64,000 bases of DNA. It comes from Streptomyces sp. 35G-GA-8 (lineage in GTDB: Bacteria > Actinomycetota > Actinomycetes > Streptomycetales > Streptomycetaceae). This document shows positions 24,263-32,849 of this stretch, piece after piece. The position numbers were made by a program, and so were the translations under genes. A model generated the notes under the pieces. The model saw only the letters and a program-made list of their open reading frames with translations, searched no databases and was not told where the DNA came from. Position 1 is the stretch's first letter, and every line of letters starts with the position of its first letter. The DNA is taken from assembly GCF_023534745.1 (NCBI RefSeq), contig NZ_JAMHJQ010000005.1, positions 563,717 to 627,716 of the forward strand. Reading direction: 5' to 3'.

Positions 24263-25044
24263 CAGGCGGCTTCCTTGTCGGTGACGTTCCCGCTCTGCTC
24301 GGCGGGGTCGGGGCGCCACTCGTGCGAGGGCGTGATCCCCGGTTCGAGGAGCTGCCAGCCGGCGAAGAACCGGGCGATCTCCTCGCGGGTGCGCGCCTGT
24401 CCCGGCGTGCCCGCCGCGCGGTAGGCGGTGGTGAGCCGCGCGATGCCCTCGGGGTCGAACTCGGTGGTGACATGCGCGATGGCGAGCGTGGAGCCGGACG
24501 GCAGCGCGGACTTGAGCCGTTCGACGATGTCGTGGGCGTCGTGCTCGTCGGTGACGAAGTGCAGCAGCGCGTTGAGGCTGAGCGCTATGGGGCGGGTGAA
24601 GTCGAGCGTCGAGCGTATCTCCTCGGCGGCCAACAGGGCCTCGGGGTCGGTGACATCGGCCTCCGCGTACGCGGTGCGTCCGGCGGGGTGGCTGTGCAAC
24701 AGCGCGCGGGCGTGGGCCAGCACGATCGGATCGTTGTCCGTATAGACGACGTGTGCCTCCGGCACCTCCCGCTGGGCGACCTCGTGGACATTCGGAGAGG
24801 TGGGGATTCCCGTGCCGATGTCGAGGAACTGCCGCATACCCCGCCGCGCGAGGAAGCGGACGGAGCGGTGCATGAAGCGCCTGTTGATGCGGGCCGTGGA
24901 GAGAATGGAGGGGAAGGCGGAGATGGCCCTCGCGGCGGCCTCGCGGTCCGCGGGGAAGTTGGTCGTCCCGCCCAGGTAGTAGTCGTACATCCGGGCTGAA
25001 TGCGCCCGGTCCAGTTCAAGATCCACCGCACCGTTGTCGCTCAT
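24235..25044 (-). CDS. SAM-dependent methyltransferase, DUF574/SAV2177 family
   Basis: The 269-residue protein of the actinobacterial DUF574 (S-adenosyl methyltransferase) family has the signature HSARMYDYYLGGTTNFPADREAA near residues 18-40, QFLDIGTGIPTSPNVHEVAQ as SAM motif I near 74-93, and VVYTDNDPIVLAHARALL. Natural substrates of this large Streptomyces family are unknown. The ATG at 25044 follows GGGGGGTCGCGCG and gives the normal family start. It overlaps the ion channel gene tail to tail by 28 bases. Confidence 0.9.
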   Translation of the reverse strand: MSDNGAVDLELDRAHSARMYDYYLGGTTNFPADREAAARAISAFPSILSTARINRRFMHRSVRFLARRGMRQFLDIGTGIPTSPNVHEVAQREVPEAHVVYTDNDPIVLAHARALLHSHPAGRTAYAEADVTDPEALLAAEEIRSTLDFTRPIALSLNALLHFVTDEHDAHDIVERLKSALPSGSTLAIAHVTTEFDPEGIARLTTAYRAAGTPGQARTREEIARFFAGWQLLEPGITPSHEWRPDPAEQSGNVTDKEAACYVGVARKP

Positions 25045-25375
25045 CGCGCGACCCCCCGTTCTCATCGCCGGACAACACCGCATAACAGTCGGTGACTTCC
25101 CGCCACCGCATGCGGACAACCGTACGAGATGACCCAACTCTCCTCGCGGGCAGGCCAGATGAGAGAGGACCGGCGCACAGGGCAACGAAACATTCGGGAA
25201 ACGTCACCCGTTCTACCGCCCAGTAATCATATGATGGCGGTCCGCGAGAAACCCCCGGGTGTGTCCCGCACATTGAGGGCGCTCATCCGGTTGGCTGACT
25301 GGTGGAGAGAGGCACACCTCTCGCACCGACGCCCTCCGCCGTGGAGCGGCGCGGTGTCCAGGGAACGGGGCATGC
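25045..25375. other. Divergent spacer between the DUF574 gene and sigma factor
   Basis: This 331-base spacer holds the promoters of two divergent genes. It contains ATCATATGAT, a perfect 10-base palindrome at 25226-25235, flanked by CCGCC and GGCGG that can extend the dyad. The local AT content is clearly raised around it. No protein-coding frame looks real. Promoter hexamers could not be fixed with confidence. Confidence 0.5.
25226..25235. promoter_or_regulatory. Candidate operator palindrome in the sigma-factor spacer
   Basis: ATCATATGAT is self-complementary, and the GC-rich flanks CCGCC (left) and GGCGG (right) pair as well, giving a wider dyad. It is placed about 140 bases before the sigma-like gene. 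No regulator is assigned. Confidence 0.35.
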
Positions 25376-25999
25376 GTGCAGGTCGATCCGGAACGTCCGG
25401 TGGTCCGCGTCACCCACGGCGCGCAGTGCGTGGAGGACCGCCGCGATCCGGTCCCCCCGGACGGGACGGTCCACCGGCTGGCGCTCACCTTTGACGCGTT
25501 CGACGCGCGCCACCACACGGTGTGGCTGCGCTACGCCCATACACAGGTGGGCAGTCGGGACGCGGCCGAGACGGTGGTCGACGCCACCTGCGCCCGGCTG
25601 CTGGAGCACTGGCCGCATGTGCTGGCACAGGAATCCGTGGCCCGGTACGCGTGGGCGCTCCTCAAGGAGGAGGTGGCGTGGTGGCTGGACGACCACAACA
25701 GGGAACCGGCCCTGGTCGACACCGCCGCCTTCCACGCCGCGGTCCGCAAGCTGCTCCACCACGAGAAGCGCGATCAGTTCGACGTGCTGCAACGGGAGAT
25801 CCGGCTGTACCGGGCCATCGCCCGGCTTCCCGAGCGGCAGTACGACGTGGTTGTGCTGCGCCATGTCCTCCAGGTCCCGGACGAAGAGGTCGCCGAGTAC
25901 ATGGGCATCGAGGTCGCCACCGTACGGTCCCATGTACGGCATGCCCGCAGGCGACTGGCCAAGGACCTCGACGCAGGTGAGACCGAGGCGGAGGAGTAG
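25376..25999 (+). CDS. ECF-like RNA polymerase sigma factor
   Basis: The 207-residue protein has a clear sigma region 4 near 142-196: YRAIARLPERQYDVVVLRHVLQVPDEEVAEYMGIEVATVRSHVRHARRRLAKDL. Region 2 is weak, with FDAFDARHHTVWLRYAHTQVGSRDAAETVVDATCARLLEHW near 39-79 in its place. No SnoaL-like or anti-sigma domain is attached. The GTG start follows a GGGAAC purine stretch. Only three bases separate it from the next gene, which likely encodes its partner. Promoter targets are unknown. Confidence 0.82.
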   Translation: MQVDPERPVVRVTHGAQCVEDRRDPVPPDGTVHRLALTFDAFDARHHTVWLRYAHTQVGSRDAAETVVDATCARLLEHWPHVLAQESVARYAWALLKEEVAWWLDDHNREPALVDTAAFHAAVRKLLHHEKRDQFDVLQREIRLYRAIARLPERQYDVVVLRHVLQVPDEEVAEYMGIEVATVRSHVRHARRRLAKDLDAGETEAEE

Positions 26000-26002
26000 A
26001 CC

Positions 26003-26725
26003 GTGCGCCACACCGACGAACCCGATCCCGGACGGATCGACGCGCTGCTCGACGACGCGGAGGTCCTCACCGCCACCTATGACGACTACGACACCGCCGC
26101 GGCGCGGAGCCGGGCCGGGGCTCGGCGGACGGTACGGGGAGCGGCGTGCCGCCAGGATCCGGGCGCGGCGCCGCGCCGTTATCCCTCGGCCCATGAGCAG
26201 GCGGCGCACGACCTCAGCCTCGCCGTGGCCCTCGTCCTGAACGCGCCCGAGGCTGCGGCCAGTCTGTCCCGGCTGGTGGACCATGACCGTATCGACCCCG
26301 AGGGCGCCGTCGTCTTCGCCGCGCTCCTGCATCTGACCGGGCACCGTGACGCGGCCCAGTTCTGGTGGCAGTTCGCCGCCGGCGGTGGCAATCGCACCGC
26401 CGCCTTCTGTCTCTTCCTCGCCCATCAGCAGCGGGCCGAGTTCAAGGACGCGGCGTACTGGCGCCATCAGTCCCGTCATCTGCCCGGGTCGGGCAGGCCC
26501 GCGGCGGCGCCCGCGCTCTCCTCGCTGCTGCCCGAGACCGTCAGGCACGATCTGCTCAGCCAGTGTCATCACGGACGCCACCCCACGCTGCCGGCCGCGC
26601 TGGAGGCCGTCATCAACCGGCTCCGCGTCGACAGCGCCGACGAGGACTTCGGTGAGGTCCCCCAGCCGGGCCCCTCGCTGACCGCCGACCTCACCCGGGG
26701 CACCGGCGGCGCTCCCGCCGGATAG
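26003..26725 (+). CDS. Hypothetical helical-repeat protein paired with the sigma factor
   Basis: The function is not recognised. The 240-residue protein has an acidic N-terminus (DEPDPGRIDALLDDAE), a polar stretch, then about 110 residues of alternating amphipathic helices (LSLAVALVLNAPEAAASLSRLV, GAVVFAALLHLTGHRDAAQFWWQFAAGG, AAFCLFLAHQQRAEFKDAAYW) resembling TPR/SEL1-type pairs. The tail is disordered. It has no membrane helix, so it is not a classical membrane anti-sigma factor. Its GTG start lies right after the sigma stop, so they are co-transcribed and may interact. Confidence 0.65.
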   Translation: MRHTDEPDPGRIDALLDDAEVLTATYDDYDTAAARSRAGARRTVRGAACRQDPGAAPRRYPSAHEQAAHDLSLAVALVLNAPEAAASLSRLVDHDRIDPEGAVVFAALLHLTGHRDAAQFWWQFAAGGGNRTAAFCLFLAHQQRAEFKDAAYWRHQSRHLPGSGRPAAAPALSSLLPETVRHDLLSQCHHGRHPTLPAALEAVINRLRVDSADEDFGEVPQPGPSLTADLTRGTGGAPAG

Positions 26726-26938
26726 CGCGCGGGCCCGGGGAGAGCCCGGTCACCTCTTATGCCGGTCCCGGATGGCACAGAAGTCCGACAGGGGCATTTG
26801 ATGTATCCAAGCGTGCGCCCCTCGTCGGCTCGGTCCTGATGCGCCGCCGGCGGACGGCCGGTACGGGCGACGACAGCTGATTCCCACCCCGGCTCGGGGG
26901 ACAGGACCCACAGGGCGCGCAGGACGGACGGGGCTGGT
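26726..26938. other. Intergenic region before the MFS gene
   Basis: Over 213 bases no coding frame is supported. A short inverted repeat (GGGCCCGGGGAGAGCCCGG, near 26731-26749) follows the unknown gene and may act as a terminator. The rest holds the MFS upstream region. Confidence 0.35.
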
Positions 26939-28132
26939 ATGACGGATCGCGCTCATGGAAGCCGGCGCCTGGGCTATCCCGTGGCCGCCGGGGTGTTCGC
27001 AGTCGGTATGGCCGGTACGACCCTGCCCACCCCGCTGTACGGGCTCTACCGCGCACAACTCGGCTTCTCCGAACTGATCGTGACGGTCGTGTTCGCCGTC
27101 TACGCGCTCGGGGTGATCGCCGTACTGCTGCTGGCGGGCGATCTCTCGGACCAGGTGGGCCGGCGGCCGGTGCTGCTGGCCGCGCTGGGGCTGTCCGCCG
27201 CGAGCGCCCTCTGCTTCCTCTTCGAGGGCGGGCTTCCGCTGCTGTTCGCGGGCCGATTACTGTCCGGCTTCGCCGCCGGGCTGCTCAGCGGCGCGGCCAC
27301 CGTCACCGTGCTGGAGCTGGCGCCGCCCGGCCACGAGGCACGGGCGGGGCTCGCCGCCACCGCGGCGAACATGGGCGGCCTGGGCTGTGGCCCGCTGCTG
27401 GCCGGGCTGCTCGCGCAGTACGCGCCGTGGCCGCTGCGGCTGCCTTTCCTCGTCCATCTCGCGCTGGTGGCCGTCGCCTCCGTACTGACCTGGTTCCTGC
27501 CGGAGACCGTCGCGCACCCGACGCGGCGGCCCCGGCTGAAACCGCAGGGGCTGGTGGTGCCGCCCGAGGTGCGTGGGGTGTTCGCGCCGTCCGCGCTCGC
27601 CGCGTTCGCGGGCTTCGCCCTGCTGGGACTGTTCACCGCGGTGGCGCCGTCCTTTGTGGCCCAGACCCTGAACGTGCACAATCTGGCCGTCTCGGGAGCG
27701 GTCGTCTTCTCCCTCTTCCTCGCCTCCACGATCGGCCAGTCGCTGATGGGGCGTCTGGGGGTACGCCGGGCGCTGCCGAGCGGCTGTCTGGTGCTGGTGG
27801 CCGGTCTGGTGCTGGTCGGCACGTCGCTCGCGGTGGAGTCGCTGGCGCTGCTCGTCGTGGGCGCGGTCCTGGGCGGTCTGGGCCAGGGGCTTTCCTTCCG
27901 CGCGGCGATGACCGCCGTCAGCGGCGCGGCGCCGCCCGAGCACCGGGGCGGCACGGTCTCCGCGCTGTTCGTCGTGGCCTATACGGGTATCTCGCTGCCC
28001 GTCGTCGGCGTCGGCGCGCTGACGCTCGGGCTGGGGCTGAAGGGCGCCGGGCTGACGTTCACGGCCTGTGTGATGGTGCTGGTGGCGTGCGTGGCGGTGT
28101 ATCTGCTGCGCCGGCCCTCGGTGGAGAGCTGA
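26939..28132 (+). CDS. MFS transporter, 12-helix
   Basis: The 397-residue major facilitator has twelve hydrophobic segments. It carries the MFS loop motif DLSDQVGRRPVLL between helices 2 and 3 (about 68-80) and RLLSGFAAGLLSGAATV in helix 4. The second half has GRLGVRRALPSG in the equivalent loop. The pattern is that of a drug:H+ antiporter or sugar-efflux permease; the substrate is unknown. The ATG start follows GGACGGGGCTGGT. It stands alone and is convergent with the hydroquinone-reductase-like gene. Confidence 0.88.
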   Translation: MTDRAHGSRRLGYPVAAGVFAVGMAGTTLPTPLYGLYRAQLGFSELIVTVVFAVYALGVIAVLLLAGDLSDQVGRRPVLLAALGLSAASALCFLFEGGLPLLFAGRLLSGFAAGLLSGAATVTVLELAPPGHEARAGLAATAANMGGLGCGPLLAGLLAQYAPWPLRLPFLVHLALVAVASVLTWFLPETVAHPTRRPRLKPQGLVVPPEVRGVFAPSALAAFAGFALLGLFTAVAPSFVAQTLNVHNLAVSGAVVFSLFLASTIGQSLMGRLGVRRALPSGCLVLVAGLVLVGTSLAVESLALLVVGAVLGGLGQGLSFRAAMTAVSGAAPPEHRGGTVSALFVVAYTGISLPVVGVGALTLGLGLKGAGLTFTACVMVLVACVAVYLLRRPSVES

Positions 28133-28175
28133 CGGGGGGCCACGGGAGCCGACGCGGGTCGGTGGAGCGGGCGTG

Positions 28176-29198
28176 TCAGGGGCGTCCCGCCGGTGGCACC
28201 GCCTCGCCCCTCGGCACGGGACCTGGCGGTGTCCCGTCCCCGAACGGCCGTCCGCCCAGTTCCTCCCGGTGGTGCGCGGTCAGCCAGCCGGACAGATCGG
28301 GGCCGAGGGGCACGATGCCGGTCGGGTTGATACCGGTGTGCACCTGGTAGTAGTGGCGCTTGATGTGGTCGAAGTCCACCGTGTCACCGAACCCGGGGGT
28401 CTGGTACAGGTCCCTGGCATAGGCCCACAGCACCGGGTCCTCGGTGAGCTTGGACCGATTGCACTTGAAGTGTCCGTGGTAGACGGCGTCGAAGCGCACC
28501 AGCGTGGTGAACAGCCGGATGTCCGCCTCGGTGAGCGTGTCGCCCACCAGATAGCGGCGGTCCGCCAGCCGCCCTGACACCTCGTCGAGACGGCGGAACA
28601 GCGCGCGGTAGGCGTCCTCGTAGGCGCTCTGCCCGTCCGCGAACCCGGCGCGGTACACACCGTTGTTGATATCGCGGTAGATCCCCTCCATGACCTCGTC
28701 GATCTCCTCGCGCAACGGCTCGGGACAGAGATCGGGCGCGCCGGGCCGGTGCAGCGCCGTCCATTCGGTGGCGAAGTCGAGTGTGATCCGCTGGAAGTCG
28801 TTGGTCACCAGTCTCCCGCTCGGTACGTCGACGATCGCGGGCACGCTGACCCCGCCGGGGTATCCCGTCTCCCGCGCGTCGTACGCCTCGCTCAGGAAGC
28901 GGATGCCGAGGACGGGATCCCGGCCGTCCGGGTCCAGGGTGAAGCGCCAGCTGCGATCGTCCTGGATCGGGTCGGCGACCGCCAGCGAGATCGCGTCCTC
29001 CAGACCGAGGAGCCGCCGGGAGACCAGGGCCCGGCTCGCCCAGGGGCAGGCCCGGCTGACCACGAGCCGGTAGCGGCCGGCCTCGACGGGCCAGCCGTCC
29101 CTGCCGTCGGCCGTGATCCGGTCGGCGAAATGGCTCCTCGAACGTTTGAAGGGCTTCTTTCCGTACTCCGCGTTGCTCTCCGTGCGCGTGCCGCTCAT
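28176..29198 (-). CDS. Glutathionyl-hydroquinone reductase-like (xi-class GST)
   Basis: The 340-residue protein has a thioredoxin-fold N-terminal half with the xi-class active-site motif CPWA at residues 51-54, and a helical GST C-terminal half (RYLVGDTLTEADIRLFTTLVRFDAVYHGHFKCN near 230-262). The family reduces S-glutathionyl-hydroquinones. Streptomyces use mycothiol rather than glutathione, so a mycothiol-based reaction is more likely here; that is inference. The ATG overlaps the stop of the upstream DHA2 pump as ATGA, so enzyme and pump are made together, consistent with quinone or xenobiotic disposal. Confidence 0.88.
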   Translation of the reverse strand: MSGTRTESNAEYGKKPFKRSRSHFADRITADGRDGWPVEAGRYRLVVSRACPWASRALVSRRLLGLEDAISLAVADPIQDDRSWRFTLDPDGRDPVLGIRFLSEAYDARETGYPGGVSVPAIVDVPSGRLVTNDFQRITLDFATEWTALHRPGAPDLCPEPLREEIDEVMEGIYRDINNGVYRAGFADGQSAYEDAYRALFRRLDEVSGRLADRRYLVGDTLTEADIRLFTTLVRFDAVYHGHFKCNRSKLTEDPVLWAYARDLYQTPGFGDTVDFDHIKRHYYQVHTGINPTGIVPLGPDLSGWLTAHHREELGGRPFGDGTPPGPVPRGEAVPPAGRP

Positions 29199-30709
29199 CG
29201 CTGGTCTCCTTCCGGCGGTGCGGACGTTCGGTGGGTGAAGGGCCCCTTCGGTCCCGTACCCCGCTTTCTGTCCCGGTGCGCGGTGAGCACGTCGGCGACG
29301 GCGACCAGCAGGGCCGCGATCACGAACGCCACCGAGACGATCAGCCCGTGGTCGAACGCCGTGGCCCAGCCCTCCGGCCCCACCTCGGCGAAGAAGACCG
29401 ATCCCACGGCGGCGATACCGATCGCGGATCCCACCCGCTGGCCGGTCTGGAGCGTGCCGCCCGCGCTGCCCGCCATGGGCACCGGTACCTCCGCGAGGGT
29501 CAGGGTCTGGTTCGGTGTGATGACGAGGCCGCTGCCGAGGCCGGCCACCAGCAGCGGAGCCGCCATCGCCCAGCCCGCGCCCCGCCCCGGCACCAGATGC
29601 ACGGCGAGCGTGGTGGCCGCCAGTCCGACGGTGACCATGGTGAGTCCGACCACGACCAAGGGTCTGCCGAACCGGTTGACCAGCCGTCCGCCGATGCCCG
29701 CCGCCGCGGCGGAGCCCACCGCGAAGGGGGTGATGGCCAGTCCGGCTTCCAGGGCGCTGTAGTGCAGTCCGCTCTGGAGATAGAGAGTGGTGATGAAGAA
29801 GATCGTGGTGAACCCGGCGAAGTACAGCAGAATCAGCAGACACCCGAGCCAGTAGGAGCGGACGCGGAAGAGCCCCAGGTCCAGCACCGGCTGGGTGCCA
29901 CCGGGCCGGCACCGGGACTCCCATTTCACAAAGCCGGCCAGCAGCACGGCGGCGACGATCAGCAGCAGCCACTTCTCCCCGCCGTGCCACTGCTGCGACT
30001 GGACGAAGGGCAGCAGCAGCGCCAGGACGCCCGTGCCGAGCAGCAGTACCCCGACGGGGTCGAGATCGCGTATCCGCGCCGGGCCCGCGCAGGGGGTGTC
30101 CGGCAGCAGTCGCCGCGCCAGCAGCAGACAGACGACGCCCAGCGGCAGATTGACGTAGAAGACCCAGCGCCAGCCCTCCCGCGCGCCCGCCAGCTGGATG
30201 ATAAGACCGCCGAGCAGCGGGCCCACGGCCGTCGAGAGGCCGACCACCACCCCGAACATGCCGAAGGCCCGGCCCCGCTCACGGCCGGCGAACATCTGCT
30301 GGATCAGCGCGGAGATCTGCGGGGTGACCATGCCTCCGGCGAAGCCCTGTACGAGCCGGGCGATCACCAGCCAGAGGCTGGACTGGGCCGCTCCGCAGGC
30401 GGCGGAGGCCAGGGTGAAGAGGGCGAGCCCGATCATGAAGACCGGCCGCCGCCCGTGGGCGTCGCCCAGTCGCCCGGCGGGGATCAGGAAGAGGCCGAAG
30501 GCGAGCGAGTAACCGGACAGCACCCACTGGAGGTCGGAGACCGGGGTGCGCAGCCCCTCGCGGATCGACGGAAGGGCCACATTGACGATGGAGACGTCCA
30601 GGAGCGTCATGAAGCCCGCCACCAGACATACGGCCAGCGCCTTCCAGCGGCGCGGGTCCGGCGCCGCGGCGGCGTCCCGTCCGCTCCCCAGCCCTGTATC
30701 TCCGGCCAT
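29195..30709 (-). CDS. DHA2-family MFS efflux pump (EmrB/QacA type)
   Basis: The 504-residue, 14-helix drug:H+ antiporter has family motifs LDVSIVNVALPSI in helix 1, GRLGDAHGRRPVFMIG in the first loop, and RLVQGFAGGMVTPQ in helix 4. The second half has GGRLVNRFGRPLVV. Such pumps export cationic or amphipathic toxins. ATG at 30709 is chosen, with AGGG nearby; an upstream ATG at 30745 would add 12 basic residues. It is co-translated with the glutathionyl-hydroquinone reductase-like protein through an ATGA overlap. Confidence 0.9.
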   Translation of the reverse strand: MAGDTGLGSGRDAAAAPDPRRWKALAVCLVAGFMTLLDVSIVNVALPSIREGLRTPVSDLQWVLSGYSLAFGLFLIPAGRLGDAHGRRPVFMIGLALFTLASAACGAAQSSLWLVIARLVQGFAGGMVTPQISALIQQMFAGRERGRAFGMFGVVVGLSTAVGPLLGGLIIQLAGAREGWRWVFYVNLPLGVVCLLLARRLLPDTPCAGPARIRDLDPVGVLLLGTGVLALLLPFVQSQQWHGGEKWLLLIVAAVLLAGFVKWESRCRPGGTQPVLDLGLFRVRSYWLGCLLILLYFAGFTTIFFITTLYLQSGLHYSALEAGLAITPFAVGSAAAAGIGGRLVNRFGRPLVVVGLTMVTVGLAATTLAVHLVPGRGAGWAMAAPLLVAGLGSGLVITPNQTLTLAEVPVPMAGSAGGTLQTGQRVGSAIGIAAVGSVFFAEVGPEGWATAFDHGLIVSVAFVIAALLVAVADVLTAHRDRKRGTGPKGPFTHRTSAPPEGDQR

Positions 30710-30782
30710 GAATCGCACCCTAGTTCGCGCGCTGCGATCCCTCATCCGGAGCGCGCCGACCGGTGGACCCGGTGGACCCGAA

Positions 30783-30825
30783 GGGGTACGGTCCCGCGCG
30801 CTCGGAGCGCGCGGGACCGTACCCC
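30783..30825. terminator. Strong hairpin after the M4 protease gene
   Basis: Two perfectly complementary 19-base arms (starting GGGGTACGGTCCCG) enclose the five-base loop TCGGA. It lies 30 bases past the M4 gene stop and ahead of the DHA2 gene, so it is a clear intrinsic-type terminator even without a long T-run. Confidence 0.85.
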
Positions 30826-30856
30826 GGAGATCAGCCGTGGTGCCGGACCATCGGGG

Positions 30857-32497
30857 TCACTTGACGTTGATGGCGGTCCAGGCGGCGCCGACCGCCTTGT
30901 ACTCGGCGCTGGTCGTGCCGTACAGGGCGCCCGCCGCGCTCAGCGTCGCGGTGCGCGCCTTCGCGTAGTTGGTGGAGGACGTCATATACGTGGTGAGCGC
31001 CTTGTACCAGATCTGCGTGGCCTTGTCGCGGCCGATGCCGGTGACCGTGGAGCCGTCGTAGGTGGGGCTGTTGTAGCTCACACCGTTGATCGTCTTCGCG
31101 CCGCTGCCCTCGGACAGCAGGTAGTAGAAGTGGTTGGCCGGGCCCGAGGAGTAGTGGACGTCGATGTTGCCCAGGGTGGACGACCAGTAGTCCTTCGACG
31201 CGCCGTCCTTGCTCGGCTTGTCCTGGTAGCGCAGCGGCGTGCCGTCACCGTTGATGTTGATCTTCTCGCCGATGAGGTAGTCGCCCGGGTCGCTCGCGGT
31301 GTTGGAGTAGAACTCGACCGCGGTGGCGAAGATGTCGGAGGTCGCCTCGTTGAGTCCGCCGGACTCACCGCTGTAGGTGAGGTTGGCGGTGGCGGCGGTG
31401 ACGCCGTGGCTCATCTCGTGCGCGGCCACATCGAGCGAGGTGAGCGGGTTGGCGTTGCCGGAGCCGTCGCCGTAGGTCATGCAGAAGCAGCTGTCGCTCC
31501 AGAACGCGTTCACATAGTTGTTGCCGTAGTGGACGCGGGAGTAGGAGGCGACCCCGTTGTTCTTGATGCCGTTGCGGCCCAGCACGTTCTTGAAGAAGTC
31601 CCAGGTCTCGGCCGCGCCGTAGTGCGCGTCGACGGCGGCGCTCTGCCTGCCGCCGCCCCAGATGTCGTCGGCGTCGGTGAAGAGCGTGCCGGTGCCCGAG
31701 GTGCCCTGGTTCAGGTCGTACGTCTTGTGGCCGCCGCGACCGCCGTCGGTGAGGTTGTACGTGGTGCCGCTCTTGGTGGTGCCGAGCGTCACCGAGCCGT
31801 TGTACTTGCCCGTGCCGGTGCCCGCCTCGATGGCCTCGTCGGTGAAGAGCCGCTCGCCGGTGGCCGCGTCGGTGACGACGTGCAGCTCGCTCGGGGTGCC
31901 GTCGGGCTGGACGCCCTTGACGACGGTCTCCCAGGCCAGCACGGGCTTGCCGGTGGCGGCCCAGATCACCTTGCGGGGCGCGGTGTCCGCCGCCGCCTCG
32001 GCGGTCTTCTCCGCCGAAGCGGCCTTCAGCGCGCTCGACTTGGCGGTGGCCGCGGGGAGTTCGGCGGCGGTGGAGGGCACGGCTATTCGGGCCGTGGTCG
32101 CCTTGGTCACGCTGCGCGCGCCGGCCGGGGCCTCGTGGACGACGAGGTCGCCGCCGAGGACGGGCAGGCCCGCGTAGGTCCGCTCGTAACGGGTGTGGAC
32201 GGTGCCGTCGGCGTCCTTGATGACGTCCCTGACGACCAGCTTCTCCTGGGCGCCGAGGCCGAGGGCACCGGCCTCGCTCGCGGCGTCCGCCTGCGCGGAC
32301 TTGATGGCGTCGACGCGCTGGGCCGGGCTCAGCTCCAGGGCCGTGGCGCCGCTCTCCCGAGTGGGGTCGGGCTGGGCGGCGGCCGGTCCCGACTGGACGC
32401 CGACGACCACCATGGCGGCGGAGGCGACCAGGGCCGCGACACGGACGACGTTCTTGCGGGGGGTGTGGGAGCGGGGGGTGGAAGCTACGAGTCTCAC
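30857..32497 (-). CDS. Secreted M4 family (thermolysin-like) metalloprotease
   Basis: The 546-residue preproprotein has a signal peptide (about 1-41, ending AAA), a FTP/PepSY-type propeptide (about 55-220) that folds and inhibits the enzyme, and the catalytic domain (about 225-546). The zinc site is HEMSH at 360-364 with the third ligand Glu384 in GGLNEATSD. No C-terminal P or PPC domain is present, which is shorter than many actinobacterial relatives. It degrades extracellular protein. The GTG start has GGAGA upstream. The upstream DNA contains a promoter with an unusually long spacer. Confidence 0.93.
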   Translation of the reverse strand: MRLVASTPRSHTPRKNVVRVAALVASAAMVVVGVQSGPAAAQPDPTRESGATALELSPAQRVDAIKSAQADAASEAGALGLGAQEKLVVRDVIKDADGTVHTRYERTYAGLPVLGGDLVVHEAPAGARSVTKATTARIAVPSTAAELPAATAKSSALKAASAEKTAEAAADTAPRKVIWAATGKPVLAWETVVKGVQPDGTPSELHVVTDAATGERLFTDEAIEAGTGTGKYNGSVTLGTTKSGTTYNLTDGGRGGHKTYDLNQGTSGTGTLFTDADDIWGGGRQSAAVDAHYGAAETWDFFKNVLGRNGIKNNGVASYSRVHYGNNYVNAFWSDSCFCMTYGDGSGNANPLTSLDVAAHEMSHGVTAATANLTYSGESGGLNEATSDIFATAVEFYSNTASDPGDYLIGEKININGDGTPLRYQDKPSKDGASKDYWSSTLGNIDVHYSSGPANHFYYLLSEGSGAKTINGVSYNSPTYDGSTVTGIGRDKATQIWYKALTTYMTSSTNYAKARTATLSAAGALYGTTSAEYKAVGAAWTAINVK

Positions 32498-32580
32498 TCA
32501 GTCTCCAAGAGTGCCGGGCCGTCGGGAACGGCCCTGTGTGGGGAAGCGACGGCCGTGGGTGGACCGCCGCCCGGTGGTGC

Positions 32581-32610
32581 TGAGCTGTGCTGAGCTGTGC
32601 TGAGCTGTGC
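32581..32610. repeat. Three perfect copies of a 10-base repeat
   Basis: TGAGCTGTGC is repeated three times without a mismatch in the leader of the M4 protease mRNA. The function is unknown. It is short enough to vary by slippage. Confidence 0.85.
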
Positions 32611-32694
32611 GAATGCCACGAACTGGCTCACCGCGTGATCCACGCGCCCTGAGCCGTCCAGAGAGTGACATCGATCGGACTCGCAGGAACAGAT

Positions 32695-32725
32695 CAGATA
32701 CCAGGATTTGACCTGGTGTTGTCAA
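32695..32725 (-). promoter_or_regulatory. Candidate promoter of the M4 gene with a dyad in the spacer
   Basis: On the minus strand, TTGACA (32720-32725) and TATCTG (32695-32700) are separated by 19 bases. The spacer contains the inverted repeat CCAGG-N6-CCTGG at 32701-32716. A long 19-base spacer with an internal dyad is the layout used by MerR-type activators. No MerR gene is present in this window. Confidence 0.5.
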
Positions 32726-32782
32726 TTGAGTGCGGCATACAGACATCAATCGGTCGCATTGGCAGGGGTCTTGACAGCGGGA

Positions 32783-32811
32783 GGGCCCCGCGCCCATGAC
32801 GCGCGGGGCCC
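32783..32811. terminator. Hairpin after the GH48 gene
   Basis: Arms GGGCCCCGCGC and GCGCGGGGCCC pair perfectly around a seven-base loop, 39 bases downstream of the GH48 stop. It probably ends the cellulase transcript. Confidence 0.75.
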
Positions 32812-32849
32812 AGCATGAACGATCGGTCAACCACCCCGGAAGGACAGCG

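Larger units (their letters stand above)
32498..32849. other. Leader and promoter region between the M4 and GH48 genes
   Basis: The 352-base spacer contains the GH48 terminator (32783-32811), a candidate promoter for the M4 gene (32695-32725), and a roughly 190-base untranslated leader carrying a 10-base tandem repeat (32581-32610). No additional gene is supported. Confidence 0.6.

Noticed and set aside
29231-32593. A very long rightward open frame of over 1,100 codons
   Set aside because: It lies opposite the DHA2 pump and M4 protease genes, which have intact domains and catalytic motifs. The translation is repetitive Gly/Arg/Val/Glu-rich sequence typical of antisense frames in GC-rich DNA.
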